Below, in pieces: positions 1 to 19,076 of a stretch of 64,000 nucleotides of DNA. Position numbers and translations under genes: made by a program. Numbering within the stretch: the first letter of the stretch is position 1; every line of letters begins with the position of its first letter. The notes under the pieces are model-generated. The model saw only the letters and a program-made list of their open reading frames with translations. It had not been told where the DNA came from and made no database searches. This DNA is from Blastococcus capsensis (GTDB lineage Bacteria > Actinomycetota > Actinomycetes > Mycobacteriales > Geodermatophilaceae): the NCBI RefSeq assembly GCF_030165005.1, contig NZ_JASNNW010000006.1:238007-302006 (forward strand). Direction: 5' to 3'.

Positions 1-116
1 GGCTCGAGCGCCTGGATGGCGTACTCGCCGAAGTTGATCTCGGTCCCGCCCTTGGCCCGGCCGGACCGGCTCGGGTGGTGCTGCTTGCGGTGCTTGACGC
101 GCCTGGGAATCAGCAC
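1..116 (-). CDS. rplP: 50S ribosomal protein L16, N-terminal part (gene runs off the window)
   Basis: The first 38 codons of L16, a large-subunit protein near the peptidyl-transferase and A-site region. The frame opens with GTG at 116-114 and encodes the typical basic start, with the short motifs [10 protein letters not shown] and [12 protein letters not shown]. It lies 2 bases downstream of the rpsC stop, so it continues the S10 operon. The rest of the gene is outside the window. Confidence 0.95.
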   Translation of the reverse strand, partial: MLIPRRVKHRKQHHPSRSGRAKGGTEINFGEYAIQALE

Positions 117-118
117 GG

Positions 119-1063
119 TCAGCTCCCCTGCTCGTTCGTGGTGGCGTTCTGGACGGGCGGGTTCGAAGCCACGGTCTCCGCGGCCGCGGTGGCCCGGGGG
201 CCCACGGCCTCGGCGACGGTCTGCTCGGGCGCAACCTCGCCGGAGGTCTGCGCCACGGTGCTCTCGGCGGCCGCGGTGCCGGCGACCGGCCCGGTCGTGG
301 ACTGGGCAGCGCGACCGGCCTCGGTCCCGCCGGCGGTGGTGCCGGAGGAGCCCGAACGGCGCTGCGGACGCTGGGCCCGCTCACGACGCTGCTGGCGGTC
401 GGCGAGAGCCTCGAGGGCCGCACGCTCGGCGCGCGAGCCGCTGACGTCACCCTTGTAGATCCACACCTTGACGCCGATGCGGCCGAAGGTCGTGCGAGCC
501 TCGTAGATGCCGTAGTCGATGTTCGCGCGAAGCGTGTGCAGCGGCACACGGCCCTCGCGGTAGAACTCCGACCGGCTCATCTCCGTGCCACCCAGGCGAC
601 CCGAGCACTGCACCCGGATGCCCTTGACCTGCGGACTCCGCTGGGCCGACTGCATCGCCTTGCGCATGGCACGACGGAAGCTGACGCGGCTGGACAGCTG
701 CTCCGCGACGCCCTGGGCGACCAGTTGCGCATCGGACTCGGGGTTCTTGACCTCGAGGATGTTCAGCTGCACCTGCTTGCCGGTGAGCTTCTCCAGCTCC
801 CCGCGGATGCGGTCGGCCTCGGCACCGCGACGGCCGATGACGATACCCGGCCGGGCGGTGTGGATGTCGACGCGGACCCGGTCACGGGTGCGCTCGATCT
901 CCACCTTGGAGATGCCGGCCCGCTCCATGCCCTTGGACATGAGCTTGCGGATCGCGACGTCTTCCTTGACGTAGTCCTTGTACAGCTTGTCCGCGTACCA
1001 CCGGGACTTGTAGTCGGTGGTGATCCCGAGTCGGAACCCGTGCGGGTTGACCTTCTGACCCAC
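119..1063 (-). CDS. rpsC: 30S ribosomal protein S3
   Basis: S3 forms part of the mRNA entry channel of the small subunit. The 314-residue product starts [13 protein letters not shown] and carries a KH type 2 domain ([12 protein letters not shown], about residues 75-90) and the S3 C-terminal domain to about residue 210. From about 220 to 314 comes a low-complexity tail rich in Ala, Thr, Arg and Gln, well beyond the E. coli length (about 230) and seen in many high-GC actinobacteria. The GTG start at 1063 shares one base with the rplV stop (TAGTG), which suggests translational coupling. Confidence 0.97.
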   Translation of the reverse strand: MGQKVNPHGFRLGITTDYKSRWYADKLYKDYVKEDVAIRKLMSKGMERAGISKVEIERTRDRVRVDIHTARPGIVIGRRGAEADRIRGELEKLTGKQVQLNILEVKNPESDAQLVAQGVAEQLSSRVSFRRAMRKAMQSAQRSPQVKGIRVQCSGRLGGTEMSRSEFYREGRVPLHTLRANIDYGIYEARTTFGRIGVKVWIYKGDVSGSRAERAALEALADRQQRRERAQRPQRRSGSSGTTAGGTEAGRAAQSTTGPVAGTAAAESTVAQTSGEVAPEQTVAEAVGPRATAAAETVASNPPVQNATTNEQGS

Positions 1064-1527
1064 TAGCGGGTCCCTCCCCTCGTGTTGTTCGTCTGCTGGG
1101 TGGCCGGGCCGGACTGGCCGGTGTCCCGACGCGCCTTCCGCGACTTCTGCGCGAGCTCGGCGCTGCTGGCGACCTCGCTCACCTCGACGGTGATGTGGCT
1201 GGTCCGCTTGTTGATGCGGAACGCCCGGCCCTGGGCCCGCGGACGGATCCGCTTGAGCGTGGGGCCCTCGTCGACGTAGGCCGCGCTGACCACCAGTGCA
1301 GCCGGGTCCAGCTGCAGGTTGTGCTCGGCGTTGGCCACCGCGCTGGCGACGACCTTGGCGACCGGCTCGCTGGCCGACTGCGGAGCGAACCGCAGCAGCG
1401 CCAGGGCCTCGTCGGTCGGCAGGTAGCGGATGAGATCCACCACCCGGCGGGCCTTCATGGGGGTCACGCGGACGAAGCGGGCCGTAGCCCGAGCGACCGG
1501 CGCCTCCTGTCCCAACTGGGAAGTCAT
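1063..1527 (-). CDS. rplV: 50S ribosomal protein L22
   Basis: L22 lines the peptide exit tunnel. The product is 154 residues with the family core ([19 protein letters not shown] at about 16-34, and [20 protein letters not shown] near 95-114). The last 25 residues are a polar Arg, Gln and Thr tail not found in short bacterial L22. ATG start at 1527, 20 bases after rpsS. Confidence 0.96.
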   Translation of the reverse strand: MTSQLGQEAPVARATARFVRVTPMKARRVVDLIRYLPTDEALALLRFAPQSASEPVAKVVASAVANAEHNLQLDPAALVVSAAYVDEGPTLKRIRPRAQGRAFRINKRTSHITVEVSEVASSAELAQKSRKARRDTGQSGPATQQTNNTRGGTR

Positions 1528-1547
1528 CTGAATCTCTCTCTACCTGG

Positions 1548-1829
1548 TCAGCCCCGCCGCGAGCGGCGGTCGTCCTTGATGTGCCCGCGGAAGGTGCGCG
1601 TGGGCGCGAACTCCCCGAGCTTGTGCCCGACCATCGCCTCGGTGACGAACACCGGGACGTGCTTGCGGCCGTCGTGCACCGCGAGGGTGTGACCCAGCAT
1701 GTCCGGGATGATCGTCGAGCGGCGTGACCAGGTACGGATCACGTTCTTGGTGCCCTTTTCGTTCTGAGCGTCCACCTTCTTGAGCAGGTGGTCGTCGACG
1801 AACGGGCCCTTCTTCAGGCTGCGTGGCAT
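1548..1829 (-). CDS. rpsS: 30S ribosomal protein S19
   Basis: A 93-residue head protein of the small subunit that pairs with S13. It starts [15 protein letters not shown] and contains [16 protein letters not shown] and [12 protein letters not shown], all diagnostic. Full family length, 23 bases downstream of rplB in the S10 operon. Confidence 0.97.
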   Translation of the reverse strand: MPRSLKKGPFVDDHLLKKVDAQNEKGTKNVIRTWSRRSTIIPDMLGHTLAVHDGRKHVPVFVTEAMVGHKLGEFAPTRTFRGHIKDDRRSRRG

Positions 1830-1852
1830 GTCTGTCGGACTCCTCTACCCGC

Positions 1853-2686
1853 TCAGCGCTTCTTGTTGGTGCGCCGGCGGCGCACGATCAGGGCGTCACT
1901 GGCCTTCCGCTTGCGCGTCCGGCCCTCCGGCTTGCCCTTCGGGTTCACCGGGTGGCGACCACCGGAGGTCTTGCCCTCACCACCACCGTGCGGGTGGTCG
2001 ACCGGGTTCATCGCGACACCGCGGACGGTCGGGCGCTTGCCCTTCCACCGCATACGGCCGGCCTTCCCCCAGTTGATGTTCGACTGCTCGGCGTTGCCCA
2101 CCTCGCCGACCGTGGCGCGGCAGCGCACGTCGACGTTGCGGATCTCGCCCGACGGCATGCGCAGCTGGGCGAACCGGCCCTCACGGGCGACGAGCTGGAC
2201 GCTCGTGCCCGCGGAGCGGGCGATCTTCGCGCCGCCACCTGGACGGAGCTCGATGGCGTGAACGACCGTACCGACGGGGATGTTCCGCAGCGGCAGGTTG
2301 TTGCCCGGCTTGATGTCGGCCGCGGGGCCGCACTCGACCGTGTCGCCCTGCTTGAGCCGGGCCGGCGCGATGATGTAGCGCTTCTCGCCGTCGGCGTAGT
2401 GCAGGAGCGCGATCCGCGACGTGCGGTTGGGGTCGTACTCGATGTGCGCGACCTTGGCCGGCACGCCGTCCTTGTCGGCGCGACGGAAGTCGATCACCCG
2501 GTACGCGCGCTTGTGACCACCGCCCTGGTGACGAGCGGTGACCTTTCCGTGCACGTTGCGCCCGCCACGACCGTGCAGCGGCCGGACCAGCGACTTCTCG
2601 GGGTGGTCGCGGGTGACCTCGGCGAAGTCGGCGACGCTGGAGCCGCGTCGGCCCGGCGTCGTCGGCTTGTACTTGCGGATAGCCAT
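1853..2686 (-). CDS. rplB: 50S ribosomal protein L2
   Basis: L2 supports peptidyl-transferase activity and subunit joining. The 277-residue product has [15 protein letters not shown] at the start, the RNA-binding OB-fold and SH3-like domains, and the conserved [14 protein letters not shown] motif near residue 225. That motif contains the His (E. coli H229 equivalent) implicated in catalysis. It lies 73 bases after rplW. Confidence 0.97.
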   Translation of the reverse strand: MAIRKYKPTTPGRRGSSVADFAEVTRDHPEKSLVRPLHGRGGRNVHGKVTARHQGGGHKRAYRVIDFRRADKDGVPAKVAHIEYDPNRTSRIALLHYADGEKRYIIAPARLKQGDTVECGPAADIKPGNNLPLRNIPVGTVVHAIELRPGGGAKIARSAGTSVQLVAREGRFAQLRMPSGEIRNVDVRCRATVGEVGNAEQSNINWGKAGRMRWKGKRPTVRGVAMNPVDHPHGGGEGKTSGGRHPVNPKGKPEGRTRKRKASDALIVRRRRTNKKR

Positions 2687-2759
2687 TGCTGACTCAGTCC
2701 CTGTCTTCTATCTCTGGTCCGTGGATCCGGGTGGAGGGGTGGGCCGGCTGCCCAGCCGC

Positions 2760-3062
2760 TCAGGCGCCCGGGCCCCCGAAGATCTCGATGCGGTCGCCGG
2801 CAGCCACGGAGACGATGGCGCGCTTGGTGTCCTTGCGCTTGCCCATCTGCGTGCCGCGGCTGCGCTTGCGCTTCCCCTGGCGGTTGATCGTGTTCACGCC
2901 GAGGACCTTCACGTTGAAGATCTGCTCGACCGCGATCTTGATCTGCGTCTTGTTGGCATCCGGCCGCACGATGAACGTGTACTGGTTGCCGTCGAGCAGG
3001 CCGTAGCTCTTCTCGGAGATCACCGGGGCGAGCAGGACGTCCCGGGGGTCGCGGACGCTCAT
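2760..3062 (-). CDS. rplW: 50S ribosomal protein L23
   Basis: L23 sits at the tunnel exit and docks the signal recognition particle and trigger factor. The 100-residue product shows [16 protein letters not shown] and the hairpin region [15 protein letters not shown]. The ATG at 3062 overlaps the rplD stop by 4 bases. Confidence 0.96.
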   Translation of the reverse strand: MSVRDPRDVLLAPVISEKSYGLLDGNQYTFIVRPDANKTQIKIAVEQIFNVKVLGVNTINRQGKRKRSRGTQMGKRKDTKRAIVSVAAGDRIEIFGGPGA

Positions 3063-3850
3063 GCCTTCTCCTCGGTGGTCTCTTCGACGGTGCCCTCACC
3101 GGCGGCGGGGGCGATGGACGGGACGCCACCGGCGATCTCGTGGGTGGCGAGGTCCGGCAGGTCGGTGCCCGAGCGCTTGCCCTTGACCGGCCCGGCCACG
3201 AACTCGGCCAGCGCGGCCTCGGTGAAGATGACCTCGTCGGACACCAGCACGTCGTAGGTGTTGAGCTGGCCGGCCTCGATGAGGTGGACCTCGGGCACGT
3301 TGCGCAGGCTGACCCAGTTGAGCACGTCGTCCCGGTCGAGGACGATCAGGACCCGCTTGGCCTGCGTCACCGCGTTCAGCGTGGCGAGGGCGGCCTTGGT
3401 CTTCGGGGCATCGCCGTCCACGAACGCCGAGACCACGTGCACCCGACCCTCGCGAGCCCGGTCGGACAGGGCACCGCGTAGCGCGGCGGCCTTCATCTTC
3501 TTCGGGGTCCGCTGGGTGTAGTCCCGCGGCTGCGGGCCGTGCACGGTGCCACCGCCGGTGAACTGCGGCGCGCGGATCGAGCCCTGACGGGCCCGCCCGG
3601 TGCCCTTCTGCCGGTACGGCTTCACGCCACCACCGCGGACCTGGGCCCGCGTCTTGGTCGCGTGCGTGCCCTGGCGGGCCGCGGCCAGCTGGGCCACGAC
3701 GACCTGGTGCATGAGCGAGACGTTGGCGTTGGCGTCGAAGAGCTCACCGGGGAGCGTGACGCTGCCGGAGGTCTCCCCCGCCGGGGTGCGCACGTCGACC
3801 TGGCGGTCGGTACGCGTCTCGGTGGACCCTGCACTCGTAGAAGCTGTCAC
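3059..3850 (-). CDS. rplD: 50S ribosomal protein L4
   Basis: L4 is a tunnel-lining protein; in E. coli it also represses its own operon. The product is 263 residues: a non-conserved N-terminal extension of about 25 residues, the tunnel loop with [19 protein letters not shown] near residue 75, and a polar C-terminal tail. The GTG start at 3850 overlaps rplC by 4 bases. Confidence 0.96.
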   Translation of the reverse strand: MTASTSAGSTETRTDRQVDVRTPAGETSGSVTLPGELFDANANVSLMHQVVVAQLAAARQGTHATKTRAQVRGGGVKPYRQKGTGRARQGSIRAPQFTGGGTVHGPQPRDYTQRTPKKMKAAALRGALSDRAREGRVHVVSAFVDGDAPKTKAALATLNAVTQAKRVLIVLDRDDVLNWVSLRNVPEVHLIEAGQLNTYDVLVSDEVIFTEAALAEFVAGPVKGKRSGTDLPDLATHEIAGGVPSIAPAAGEGTVEETTEEKA

Positions 3851-4512
3851 TTGTCGTCACTCCCCACGGGCCCACCCTTGACGGCCGAACGGACCAGCAC
3901 GAGGCCGCCCTTCGGGCCGGGGATGGCGCCCTTGATCAGCAGCAGGCCCCGCTCGGCGTCCACCTTGTGGACGTTGAGCGAGAGGGTCGTGGTCTTGACC
4001 GCGCCCATGCGGCCGGCCATGCGGAGGCCCTTGAACACCCGGCCGGGCGTGGACGCGCCACCGATGGAGCCGGGGGCACGGTGCTTGCGGTGGGTGCCGT
4101 GGCCGGCGCCCAGCCCCTTGAAGCCGTGACGCTTCATGACACCCGCGGTGCCCTTGCCCTTGCTGGTGCCGATGACGTCGACCTTGGCCACGCCGTCGAA
4201 GACCTCGGTGGTCAGCTCCTGGCCGACCGTGTAGTTGCCGGCGTCCTCGGTGCGCAGTTCCACCAGGTGCCGCCGCGGCGTCACGCCCGCCTTGGTGAAG
4301 TGCCCGCCCTCGGGACGGTTCACCTTGCGCGGGTCGATCTCACCGAAACCGAGCTGGACGGCGGAGTAGCCGTCGACTTCGGGGGTGCGCACCTGGGTCA
4401 CCACACACGGGCCCGCCTTGACGACGGTCACCGGCACGAGACGGTTGTTCTCGTCGAAAACCTGGGTCATCCCCAGCTTCTCGCCGAGGAGACCGCGAAA
4501 TGTGCTCGCCAT
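3847..4512 (-). CDS. rplC: 50S ribosomal protein L3
   Basis: L3 helps organise the peptidyl-transferase centre. The 221-residue product has the family signatures [15 protein letters not shown] at the start, [17 protein letters not shown] near 135 and [14 protein letters not shown] near 158. ATG start at 4512, 15 bases after rpsJ. Confidence 0.97.
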   Translation of the reverse strand: MASTFRGLLGEKLGMTQVFDENNRLVPVTVVKAGPCVVTQVRTPEVDGYSAVQLGFGEIDPRKVNRPEGGHFTKAGVTPRRHLVELRTEDAGNYTVGQELTTEVFDGVAKVDVIGTSKGKGTAGVMKRHGFKGLGAGHGTHRKHRAPGSIGGASTPGRVFKGLRMAGRMGAVKTTTLSLNVHKVDAERGLLLIKGAIPGPKGGLVLVRSAVKGGPVGSDDK

Positions 4513-4527
4513 GTCTGCTGACTGCCC

Positions 4528-4833
4528 TTACTGAATGTTGACGTCGACCGAGGCCGGCAGGTCGATGCGCATGAGCGCGTCGACCGTCTTCGGCGTCGGG
4601 TCGAGGATGTCGATGAGCCGCTTGTGGGTCCGCATCTCGAAGTGCTCGAAAGAGTCCTTGTACTTGTGCGGAGACCGGATCACGGCATAGACGTTCTTCT
4701 CGGTCGGCAGCGGCACCGGGCCGACGACGCGCGCTCCGGTCTTCGTCACCGTCTCCACGATGCGCCGCGCCGAGGCGTCGATGGCCTCGTGGTCATAGGC
4801 CTTCAGCCGGATGCGGATCTTCTGTCCCGCCAT
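4528..4833 (-). CDS. rpsJ: 30S ribosomal protein S10 (NusE)
   Basis: First gene of the S10 operon. S10 is a 30S head protein and, as NusE, a partner of NusB and NusG in antitermination. The 101-residue product [19 protein letters not shown] is full length. An AGGAG-type ribosome-binding site lies upstream of the ATG at 4833. The 135-base gap to tuf holds the tuf terminator and should hold the S10 promoter, which I could not place. Confidence 0.97.
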   Translation of the reverse strand: MAGQKIRIRLKAYDHEAIDASARRIVETVTKTGARVVGPVPLPTEKNVYAVIRSPHKYKDSFEHFEMRTHKRLIDILDPTPKTVDALMRIDLPASVDVNIQ

Positions 4834-4932
4834 CGCCTGTTCTCGCTCCTGCCGATCGGTTGTAAAAGTTCACGAGGGTCTGCTGACCCGTGGGCGCGGC
4901 TCCGGGCGGGTGGGCCCGGGCACCGCAGACGA

Positions 4933-4957
4933 GCGGCGGCCGGTCCCCGGCCGCCGC
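4933..4957 (-). terminator. Hairpin terminator after tuf
   Basis: A perfect 11-bp GC stem (4933-4943 with 4947-4957) and 3-base loop, 12 bases beyond the tuf stop. There is no T-run, as is common for actinobacterial terminators. It separates the str operon from the S10 operon. Confidence 0.65.
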
Positions 4958-4968
4958 CCGTCAGGGTG

Positions 4969-6162
4969 TTACTTGAGGATCTTCGTGACGCGCCCGGCGC
5001 CGACGGTACGGCCACCCTCACGGATGGCGAAGCGCAGGCCCTCCTCCATGGCGATGGGCTGGATGAGCTCCACCGTCATCTCGGTGTTGTCGCCCGGCAT
5101 GACCATCTCGGTGCCGGCCGGCAGGGTCACGACGCCGGTCACGTCCGTCGTCCGGAAGTAGAACTGGGGACGGTAGTTGTTGAAGAACGGCGTGTGACGG
5201 CCACCCTCGTCCTTCGAGAGGATGTAGACCGAACCCTCGAAGTTGGTGTGCGGGGTGATCGAACCGGGCTTCACGACGACCTGGCCGCGCTCCACGTCCT
5301 CGCGCTTGATCCCGCGGAGGAGCAGACCCACGTTGTCGCCGGCCTGACCCTGATCGAGCAGCTTGCGGAACATCTCGACGCCGGTGACGGTCGTCTTCGT
5401 CGACCCCTCGCGGATGCCGACGATCTCGATCTCCTCGGAGACCTTGACGATGCCGCGCTCGACGCGACCCGTGACGACGGTGCCACGACCGGTGATCGTG
5501 AAGACGTCCTCGACGGGCATGAGGAACGGCTTGTCGATCTCGCGCTCCGGCTCGGGGATGGCCGAGTCGACGGCGTCCATGAGCTCCATGAGCTTGTTGC
5601 CCCACTCGGCGTCGCCCTCGAGCGCCTTCAGCGCCGACACTCGGACCACGGGGACGTCGTCACCCGGGAACTCGTACTCGGAGAGCAGCTCGCGGACCTC
5701 GAGCTCGACGAGCTCCAGGATCTCCTCGTCGTCGACCATGTCGGCCTTGTTCAGCGCCACGACGATGTAGGGGACGCCGACCTGGCGGGCCAGGAGGACG
5801 TGCTCCTTGGTCTGCGGCATCGGGCCGTCGGTGGCGGCCACGACGAGGATGGCGCCGTCCATCTGGGCCGCACCGGTGATCATGTTCTTGATGTAGTCGG
5901 CGTGCCCGGGGCAGTCGACGTGCGCGTAGTGCCGGTTCTCGGTCTGGTACTCGACGTGTGCGATCGAGATCGTGATGCCGCGAGCCTTCTCCTCGGGCGC
6001 CTTGTCGATCTGGTCGAACGCCGAGGCCTCGTTGAGGTTCGGGTACTTGTCGTGCAGGACCTTGGTAATCGCCGCGGTCAGCGTCGTCTTGCCGTGGTCG
6101 ATGTGCCCGATGGTGCCGATGTTGACGTGCGGCTTGGTCCGCTCGAACTTGGCCTTGGCCAC
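4969..6162 (-). CDS. tuf: Elongation factor Tu
   Basis: GTPase that delivers aminoacyl-tRNA to the ribosome. From the GTG at 6162 the product is 397 residues, the usual family length. A frame extended to 6246 adds 28 non-homologous residues. An AGGAGAGG ribosome-binding site sits just before the GTG. Motifs are GHIDHGKTT (G1), DCPGH (G3), NKAD (G4) and SAL (G5). Domain 2 has [13 protein letters not shown], and the protein ends GRVTKILK. It follows fusA by 100 bases as the last gene of the str operon. Confidence 0.97.
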   Translation of the reverse strand: MAKAKFERTKPHVNIGTIGHIDHGKTTLTAAITKVLHDKYPNLNEASAFDQIDKAPEEKARGITISIAHVEYQTENRHYAHVDCPGHADYIKNMITGAAQMDGAILVVAATDGPMPQTKEHVLLARQVGVPYIVVALNKADMVDDEEILELVELEVRELLSEYEFPGDDVPVVRVSALKALEGDAEWGNKLMELMDAVDSAIPEPEREIDKPFLMPVEDVFTITGRGTVVTGRVERGIVKVSEEIEIVGIREGSTKTTVTGVEMFRKLLDQGQAGDNVGLLLRGIKREDVERGQVVVKPGSITPHTNFEGSVYILSKDEGGRHTPFFNNYRPQFYFRTTDVTGVVTLPAGTEMVMPGDNTEMTVELIQPIAMEEGLRFAIREGGRTVGAGRVTKILK

Positions 6163-6262
6163 TGGGTTCCTCTCCTCGTGGTTACGCAGGTGGTGCGTGC
6201 TCTGGGGTGGGGCTCTGCTCGTGGAACGCGGACGGTGGGCCCGCATTCCGGTTCTTCGACTG

Positions 6263-8362
<2,100 letters not shown>

Positions 8363-8447
8363 TACTTCTCCTCTTTGTTCTGGTCCGCGAGCGGGTTCCG
8401 GGGATGGCCCGGACTTCCCGCCGGCCGCGGGTGCTGGTGGACGGACG

Positions 8448-8918
8448 TCACCAGCGGTAGTGCGCGAAGGCCTTGTTCGACTCGGCCATCTTGTGCGTGT
8501 CCTCGCGCCGCTTGACGGCGGCACCCAGACCGTTGCTCGCGTCGAGCAGCTCGTTCATCAGGCGCTCGGTCATCGTCTTCTCGCGCCGTCCCCGGCTGTA
8601 CTGGATCAGCCAGCGCAGGCCCAGCGTGGTGCTGCGCGAGGCACGGACCTCGACGGGAACCTGGTAGGTCGCACCACCGACGCGGCGGCTGCGGACCTCG
8701 AGGGCCGGCTTCACGTTGTCCAGCGCGCGCTTGAGCGTGACGACCGGGTCGGTGTCGCTCTTCGCGCGGCAGCCCTCGAGGGCGCCGTAGACGATCGCCT
8801 CGGCGACCGACCGCTTGCCGTCGACCAGCACCTTGTTCACCAGCTGGGTGACCAGCGGCGACTGGTAGACCGGGTCGGCGACGAGCGGACGCTTCGGGGC
8901 AGGGCCCTTGCGCGGCAT
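8448..8918 (-). CDS. rpsG: 30S ribosomal protein S7
   Basis: Primary 16S rRNA-binding protein that nucleates the 30S head. The product is 156 residues ([13 protein letters not shown] to FAHYRW), with [15 protein letters not shown] near residue 80. The ATG at 8918 shares one base with the rpsL stop (TAATG), so translation is probably coupled. Confidence 0.97.
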   Translation of the reverse strand: MPRKGPAPKRPLVADPVYQSPLVTQLVNKVLVDGKRSVAEAIVYGALEGCRAKSDTDPVVTLKRALDNVKPALEVRSRRVGGATYQVPVEVRASRSTTLGLRWLIQYSRGRREKTMTERLMNELLDASNGLGAAVKRREDTHKMAESNKAFAHYRW

Positions 8919-9292
8919 TAGCTCTTCTCCTTCTTCGCGCCGTAGCGGCTGCGAGCCTGCTTGCGGTTGCGGACACCCTGGGTGTCCAGCGAGCCGCGGA
9001 TGATCTTGTAGCGCACGCCGGGCAGGTCCTTCACGCGGCCGCCGCGCACGAGCACCATCGAGTGCTCCTGCAGGTTGTGGCCGACGCCCGGGATGTACGC
9101 GGTCACCTCGATGCCACTGGTGAGGCGGACGCGAGCGACCTTGCGCAGCGCGGAGTTCGGCTTCTTCGGCGTCGTCGTGTACACGCGCGTGCAGACTCCG
9201 CGACGCTGGGGCGAACCCTTCAGCGCCGGGGTCTTGGTCTTCTCGACCTTGTCCTCGCGGCCCTTGCGGACCAGCTGGTTGATCGTGGGCAT
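8918..9292 (-). CDS. rpsL: 30S ribosomal protein S12
   Basis: Decoding-centre protein and first gene of the str operon. Starting at the ATG at 9292 ([15 protein letters not shown]) the product is 124 residues, exactly the family length; the extended frame to 9616 is spurious. The streptomycin-determining lysines appear in [12 protein letters not shown] and [13 protein letters not shown], both in the sensitive form as far as I can judge by alignment in my head. Confidence 0.97.
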   Translation of the reverse strand: MPTINQLVRKGREDKVEKTKTPALKGSPQRRGVCTRVYTTTPKKPNSALRKVARVRLTSGIEVTAYIPGVGHNLQEHSMVLVRGGRVKDLPGVRYKIIRGSLDTQGVRNRKQARSRYGAKKEKS

Positions 9293-9828
9293 GGGTGGCC
9301 TGGATCTCCTACCTGCGCTGGGGTGGTGCTGCCTGTGGGTCCTGCTGACTGTGCTGCTCTGCTGTGGTGCTCGGGTGCCGGCTCCTGGCGGAACCTTGCC
9401 GAACGCGGCCGTGTTCCGCCGTCCGGCCCCCGCGGTCGGGCGTGTCGCCCTTCCCGGGACCGGCCCGGTGTCGGACCGAACTCGGTTGCCCCTCGCGACT
9501 CGGCGCCGCCACCCTCCGGCCGGGCCGGATGGACGGTCCCCGGCGGCCAGGAGGACGAGTCCTCCGGCCACCCAGGCGCACCGCGAACGGGAGCAGGCCC
9601 AGGGCACCCTGGGCACGGCTGACCACGATACCCGCGCCTTCGGAACGGGTCAAAGCCGGGTCCCTCACACCTGCGTCGACACGTCGACCGCTGGAGGGCA
9701 GCAGGCGTCCGAGATCCCGGACGCTACCGCCCGCGACCGCTGCACGACAGCTCGGCGGCTCCCCCGCGCGCCGCCCGATACCGTGCGGGCGGCGCCAACG
9801 GTGGTGCCGCGAGAACAGAGGAGTGCAC
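9293..9828. other. Leader and promoter region of the str operon; no gene seen
   Basis: 536 bases between rpsL (minus) and the oxidoreductase gene (plus). It should hold both divergent promoters and the roughly 325-base str leader. The open frames here have no recognisable product and look like GC-driven shadows. Confidence 0.6.
9625..9653 (-). promoter_or_regulatory. Probable housekeeping promoter of rpsL-rpsG-fusA-tuf
   Basis: On the minus strand, TTGACC (9653-9648), 17 bases, then TATCGT (9630-9625). This is close to the TTGACA-17-TANNNT pattern of the main actinobacterial sigma factor. Transcription would start near 9618 and leave a leader of about 325 bases. Judged by eye only. Confidence 0.5.
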
Positions 9829-10869
9829 GTGCGCATCGGCATCCAGGCCAGCTACAGCGGGGGCTTCCAGGAGACCGCGGCAGAGATCCGCGACCTGGAG
9901 GCCGCGGGTCTCGACCTCGCCATGGTGGCGGAGGTGTACACCTTCGACGCGGTGAGCCAGCTGGGGTACCTGGCGGCGGTGACGGAGCGGGTGGAGCTCC
10001 TCAGCGGCATCCTGCCCATCTACAGCCGCACCCCCGCCCTCACCGCGATGACGGCGGCCGGCCTGGACTTCGTCTCCGGCGGACGCTTCACCCTGGGCCT
10101 GGGCGCCTCCGGCCCGCAGGTGATCGAGGGCTGGCACGGGCTCCCCTACGACGCCCCGCTGCAGCGAACCCGGGAGATCGTGGAGATCTGCCGCCAGGTG
10201 TGGCGCCGGGAGCGCCTGGACCACGCCGGCAAGAAGTACACCGTTCCCCTGCCGGCCGACCAGGGAACCGGCCTCGGCAAGCCGCTGAAGCTGATCAACA
10301 CGCCCGTGCGCGAACGCATCCCCGTCATGCTGGCCGCGCTGGGCCCGAAGAACGTCGAGCTGGCCGGGGAGATCGCCGAGGCCTGGGAGCCGATCTTCTT
10401 CGTGCCCGAGAAGGCGGGCTCCGTGTGGGGCGACTCCCTCGCCGCCGGCAAGGCCAAGCGCGACCCCGCACTGGGTGATCTGCAGGTCATCACCGGTGTG
10501 CCCGTGGCCATCGGGGAGGACGTCGAGCCGCTGCTGGACTTGGTCCGGCCGACGCTGGCGCTGTACATCGGGGGCATGGGCGCCCGGGGGAAGAACTTCT
10601 ACAACGACCTCGCCGTGCGCTACGGCTACGAGGCCGAGGCCGAGCAGATCCAGGACCTGTACCTCGACGGCAAGAAGGACGAGGCGGCCGCCGCGGTCCC
10701 CGAGGAATTGGTGCGGGCAGCGTCGCTCATCGGTCCGGAGGGCCACGTCGCCGAGCGCATCGCCGCCTTCGCCGAGGCCGGCGTGACGACGCTGGTGCTC
10801 CAGCCCCTCGACGGCACCCGCGAGGGCCGCCTGAAGACCGTGGAGACCATGAAGCGCCTCGGGGGGTGA
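9829..10869 (+). CDS. LLM-class F420-dependent oxidoreductase
   Basis: A luciferase-like TIM-barrel protein of 346 residues, expected to use deazaflavin F420; the substrate cannot be read from sequence. It starts MRIGIQASYSGGF. The conserved core includes VELLSGILPIYSRTPALTAM, the glycine-rich FTLGLGASGPQVIEGWHG (about residues 86-103) and GPKNVELAGEIAEAW. AGAGGAG at 9817-9823 sits 5 bases before the GTG at 9829, so I prefer this start to the in-frame GTG at 9823, which overlaps the Shine-Dalgarno. It is a monocistronic plus-strand gene converging on rpoC. Confidence 0.85.
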   Translation: MRIGIQASYSGGFQETAAEIRDLEAAGLDLAMVAEVYTFDAVSQLGYLAAVTERVELLSGILPIYSRTPALTAMTAAGLDFVSGGRFTLGLGASGPQVIEGWHGLPYDAPLQRTREIVEICRQVWRRERLDHAGKKYTVPLPADQGTGLGKPLKLINTPVRERIPVMLAALGPKNVELAGEIAEAWEPIFFVPEKAGSVWGDSLAAGKAKRDPALGDLQVITGVPVAIGEDVEPLLDLVRPTLALYIGGMGARGKNFYNDLAVRYGYEAEAEQIQDLYLDGKKDEAAAAVPEELVRAASLIGPEGHVAERIAAFAEAGVTTLVLQPLDGTREGRLKTVETMKRLGG

Positions 10870-11021
10870 GCTGAGCGGTACACCCCTCCCCGGGTGCGGT
10901 AGGCCGCCAGGGTGGAATGGTCGCGGGGCCCGGAGGGTCCCCGACCGGGACACGGGCAGCGGCTCAGCCGGGCAGGGGGACGGCAACTGGCCGCGGTGTC
11001 GTCCGGAGGACGACAGACGAA

Positions 11022-11054
11022 AGGGCCCCCAGGTCATCGCAACCTGGGGGCCCT
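11022..11054. terminator. Bidirectional hairpin terminator between the oxidoreductase gene and rpoC
   Basis: A perfect 13-bp stem (11022-11034 with 11042-11054) and 7-base loop between two convergent genes. It can end transcripts from both sides. Confidence 0.8.
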
Positions 11055-11075
11055 GTCGTCACTGCTTACCGGGGC

Positions 11076-14981
<3,906 letters not shown>

Positions 14982-15030
14982 GGTGTGACCCCTTTCAGGG
15001 GATCGTTACTGCACATTCTGGATATGTCAT

Positions 15031-15096
15031 GGCTGGAAGGCCCCCGTGCAGGGTCCCGCCGCGAGCTTGCGAGTGGCGGGGGGCACGGGGGTCCTT
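15031..15096. repeat. Dispersed hairpin repeat, copy 1 (rpoB-rpoC spacer)
   Basis: A long stem-loop ending just before the rpoB stop at 15099. The outer arms 15041-15049 and 15083-15091 pair perfectly over 9 bp, continued by AAGG against CCTT with one bulged T. The inner arm CCCGCC pairs with GGCGGG. It shares its ends (GGCTGGAAGG and GGGTCCTT) with copies at 33201, 33735, 36974 and 39201. Confidence 0.8.
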
Positions 15097-15098
15097 TC

Positions 15099-18608
<3,510 letters not shown>

Positions 18609-18810
18609 GATGCGTCCTTCCAAGGACCTCACGACGTGCGACTGGAAAGGGTCGGGTTCGGCTGGGTCAACTCCGGGGGGCCGACGGTCGGTGATGGCGA
18701 GGCTGTCCGCGACGGCCGGGATCACCCGCTACGACGGTCAGCGAGGGCAGTGCCCGGAGGATTCCCGGGCATCCGTCGTGACCCGTTTCGGCGGGCAGGC
18801 AGTCAGAGGG

Positions 18811-18847
18811 CAGCGCAACAGGAGACCCTACGCCTGGTGTTGCGCTG
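18811..18847. promoter_or_regulatory. Perfect inverted repeat overlapping the rpoB promoter
   Basis: CAGCGCAACA at 18811-18820 is repeated as its exact complement at 18838-18847, with 17 bases between. The repeat covers the spacer, the -10 box and the expected start site, so it could be an operator or form a hairpin at the 5' end of the transcript. Confidence 0.5.
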
Positions 18848-18853
18848 TGTCCA
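18825..18853 (-). promoter_or_regulatory. Housekeeping promoter of rpoBC
   Basis: On the minus strand, TGGACA (18853-18848), a 17-base spacer, then TAGGGT (18830-18825). Both hexamers are good matches to actinobacterial vegetative promoters. The start site would be near 18818. Confidence 0.65.
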
Positions 18854-18860
18854 CGCGGGG

Positions 18861-18881
18861 GGTACCGGTGCGACCGGTACC
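18861..18881. promoter_or_regulatory. GGTACCGGT palindrome just upstream of the rpoB -35 box
   Basis: A perfect 9-bp inverted repeat with a 3-base centre (18861-18869 and 18873-18881), 7 bases upstream of the -35 hexamer, where an activator would bind. The role is unknown. Confidence 0.4.
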
Positions 18882-19008
18882 ACATCCCGGGACGCGCGGA
18901 CCCGGAAACGGGCCGGCGGGGCGGGCGCCGGCACCCATGATGCCAGCCGGCCCCCGTGCACGGGACCGCCACGCCGCAGCCTGGCACGCACGGACGACGG
19001 CACAGGAA

Positions 19009-19048
19009 GCTCTGCCTATGGATCCGGCCCGGAAACCGTAGGCAGAGC
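19009..19048 (-). terminator. Terminator of the mce operon
   Basis: A 13-bp stem with one G-T pair (19009-19021 with 19036-19048) and a 14-base loop, 29 bases beyond the last mce-associated gene. Confidence 0.7.
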
Positions 19049-19076
19049 CTCCTATGCCTGCGCTGGGCGGCGGGCG

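Larger units (their letters stand above)
18609..19076. other. rpoBC leader and promoter region; no gene seen
   Basis: 468 bases holding, in rpoB direction, the terminator of the preceding mce operon (19009-19048), a short palindrome (18861-18881), the rpoB promoter (18825-18853) and a leader of about 210 bases. Open frames across it have no recognisable product. Confidence 0.6.

Noticed and set aside
9293..9822. Frames across the str operon leader
   Set aside because: No family match; the region is better explained as promoter and leader.
15031..15096. Plain rpoB terminator
   Set aside because: It lies between two genes that must be co-transcribed and belongs to a repeat family found at several unrelated stop codons.
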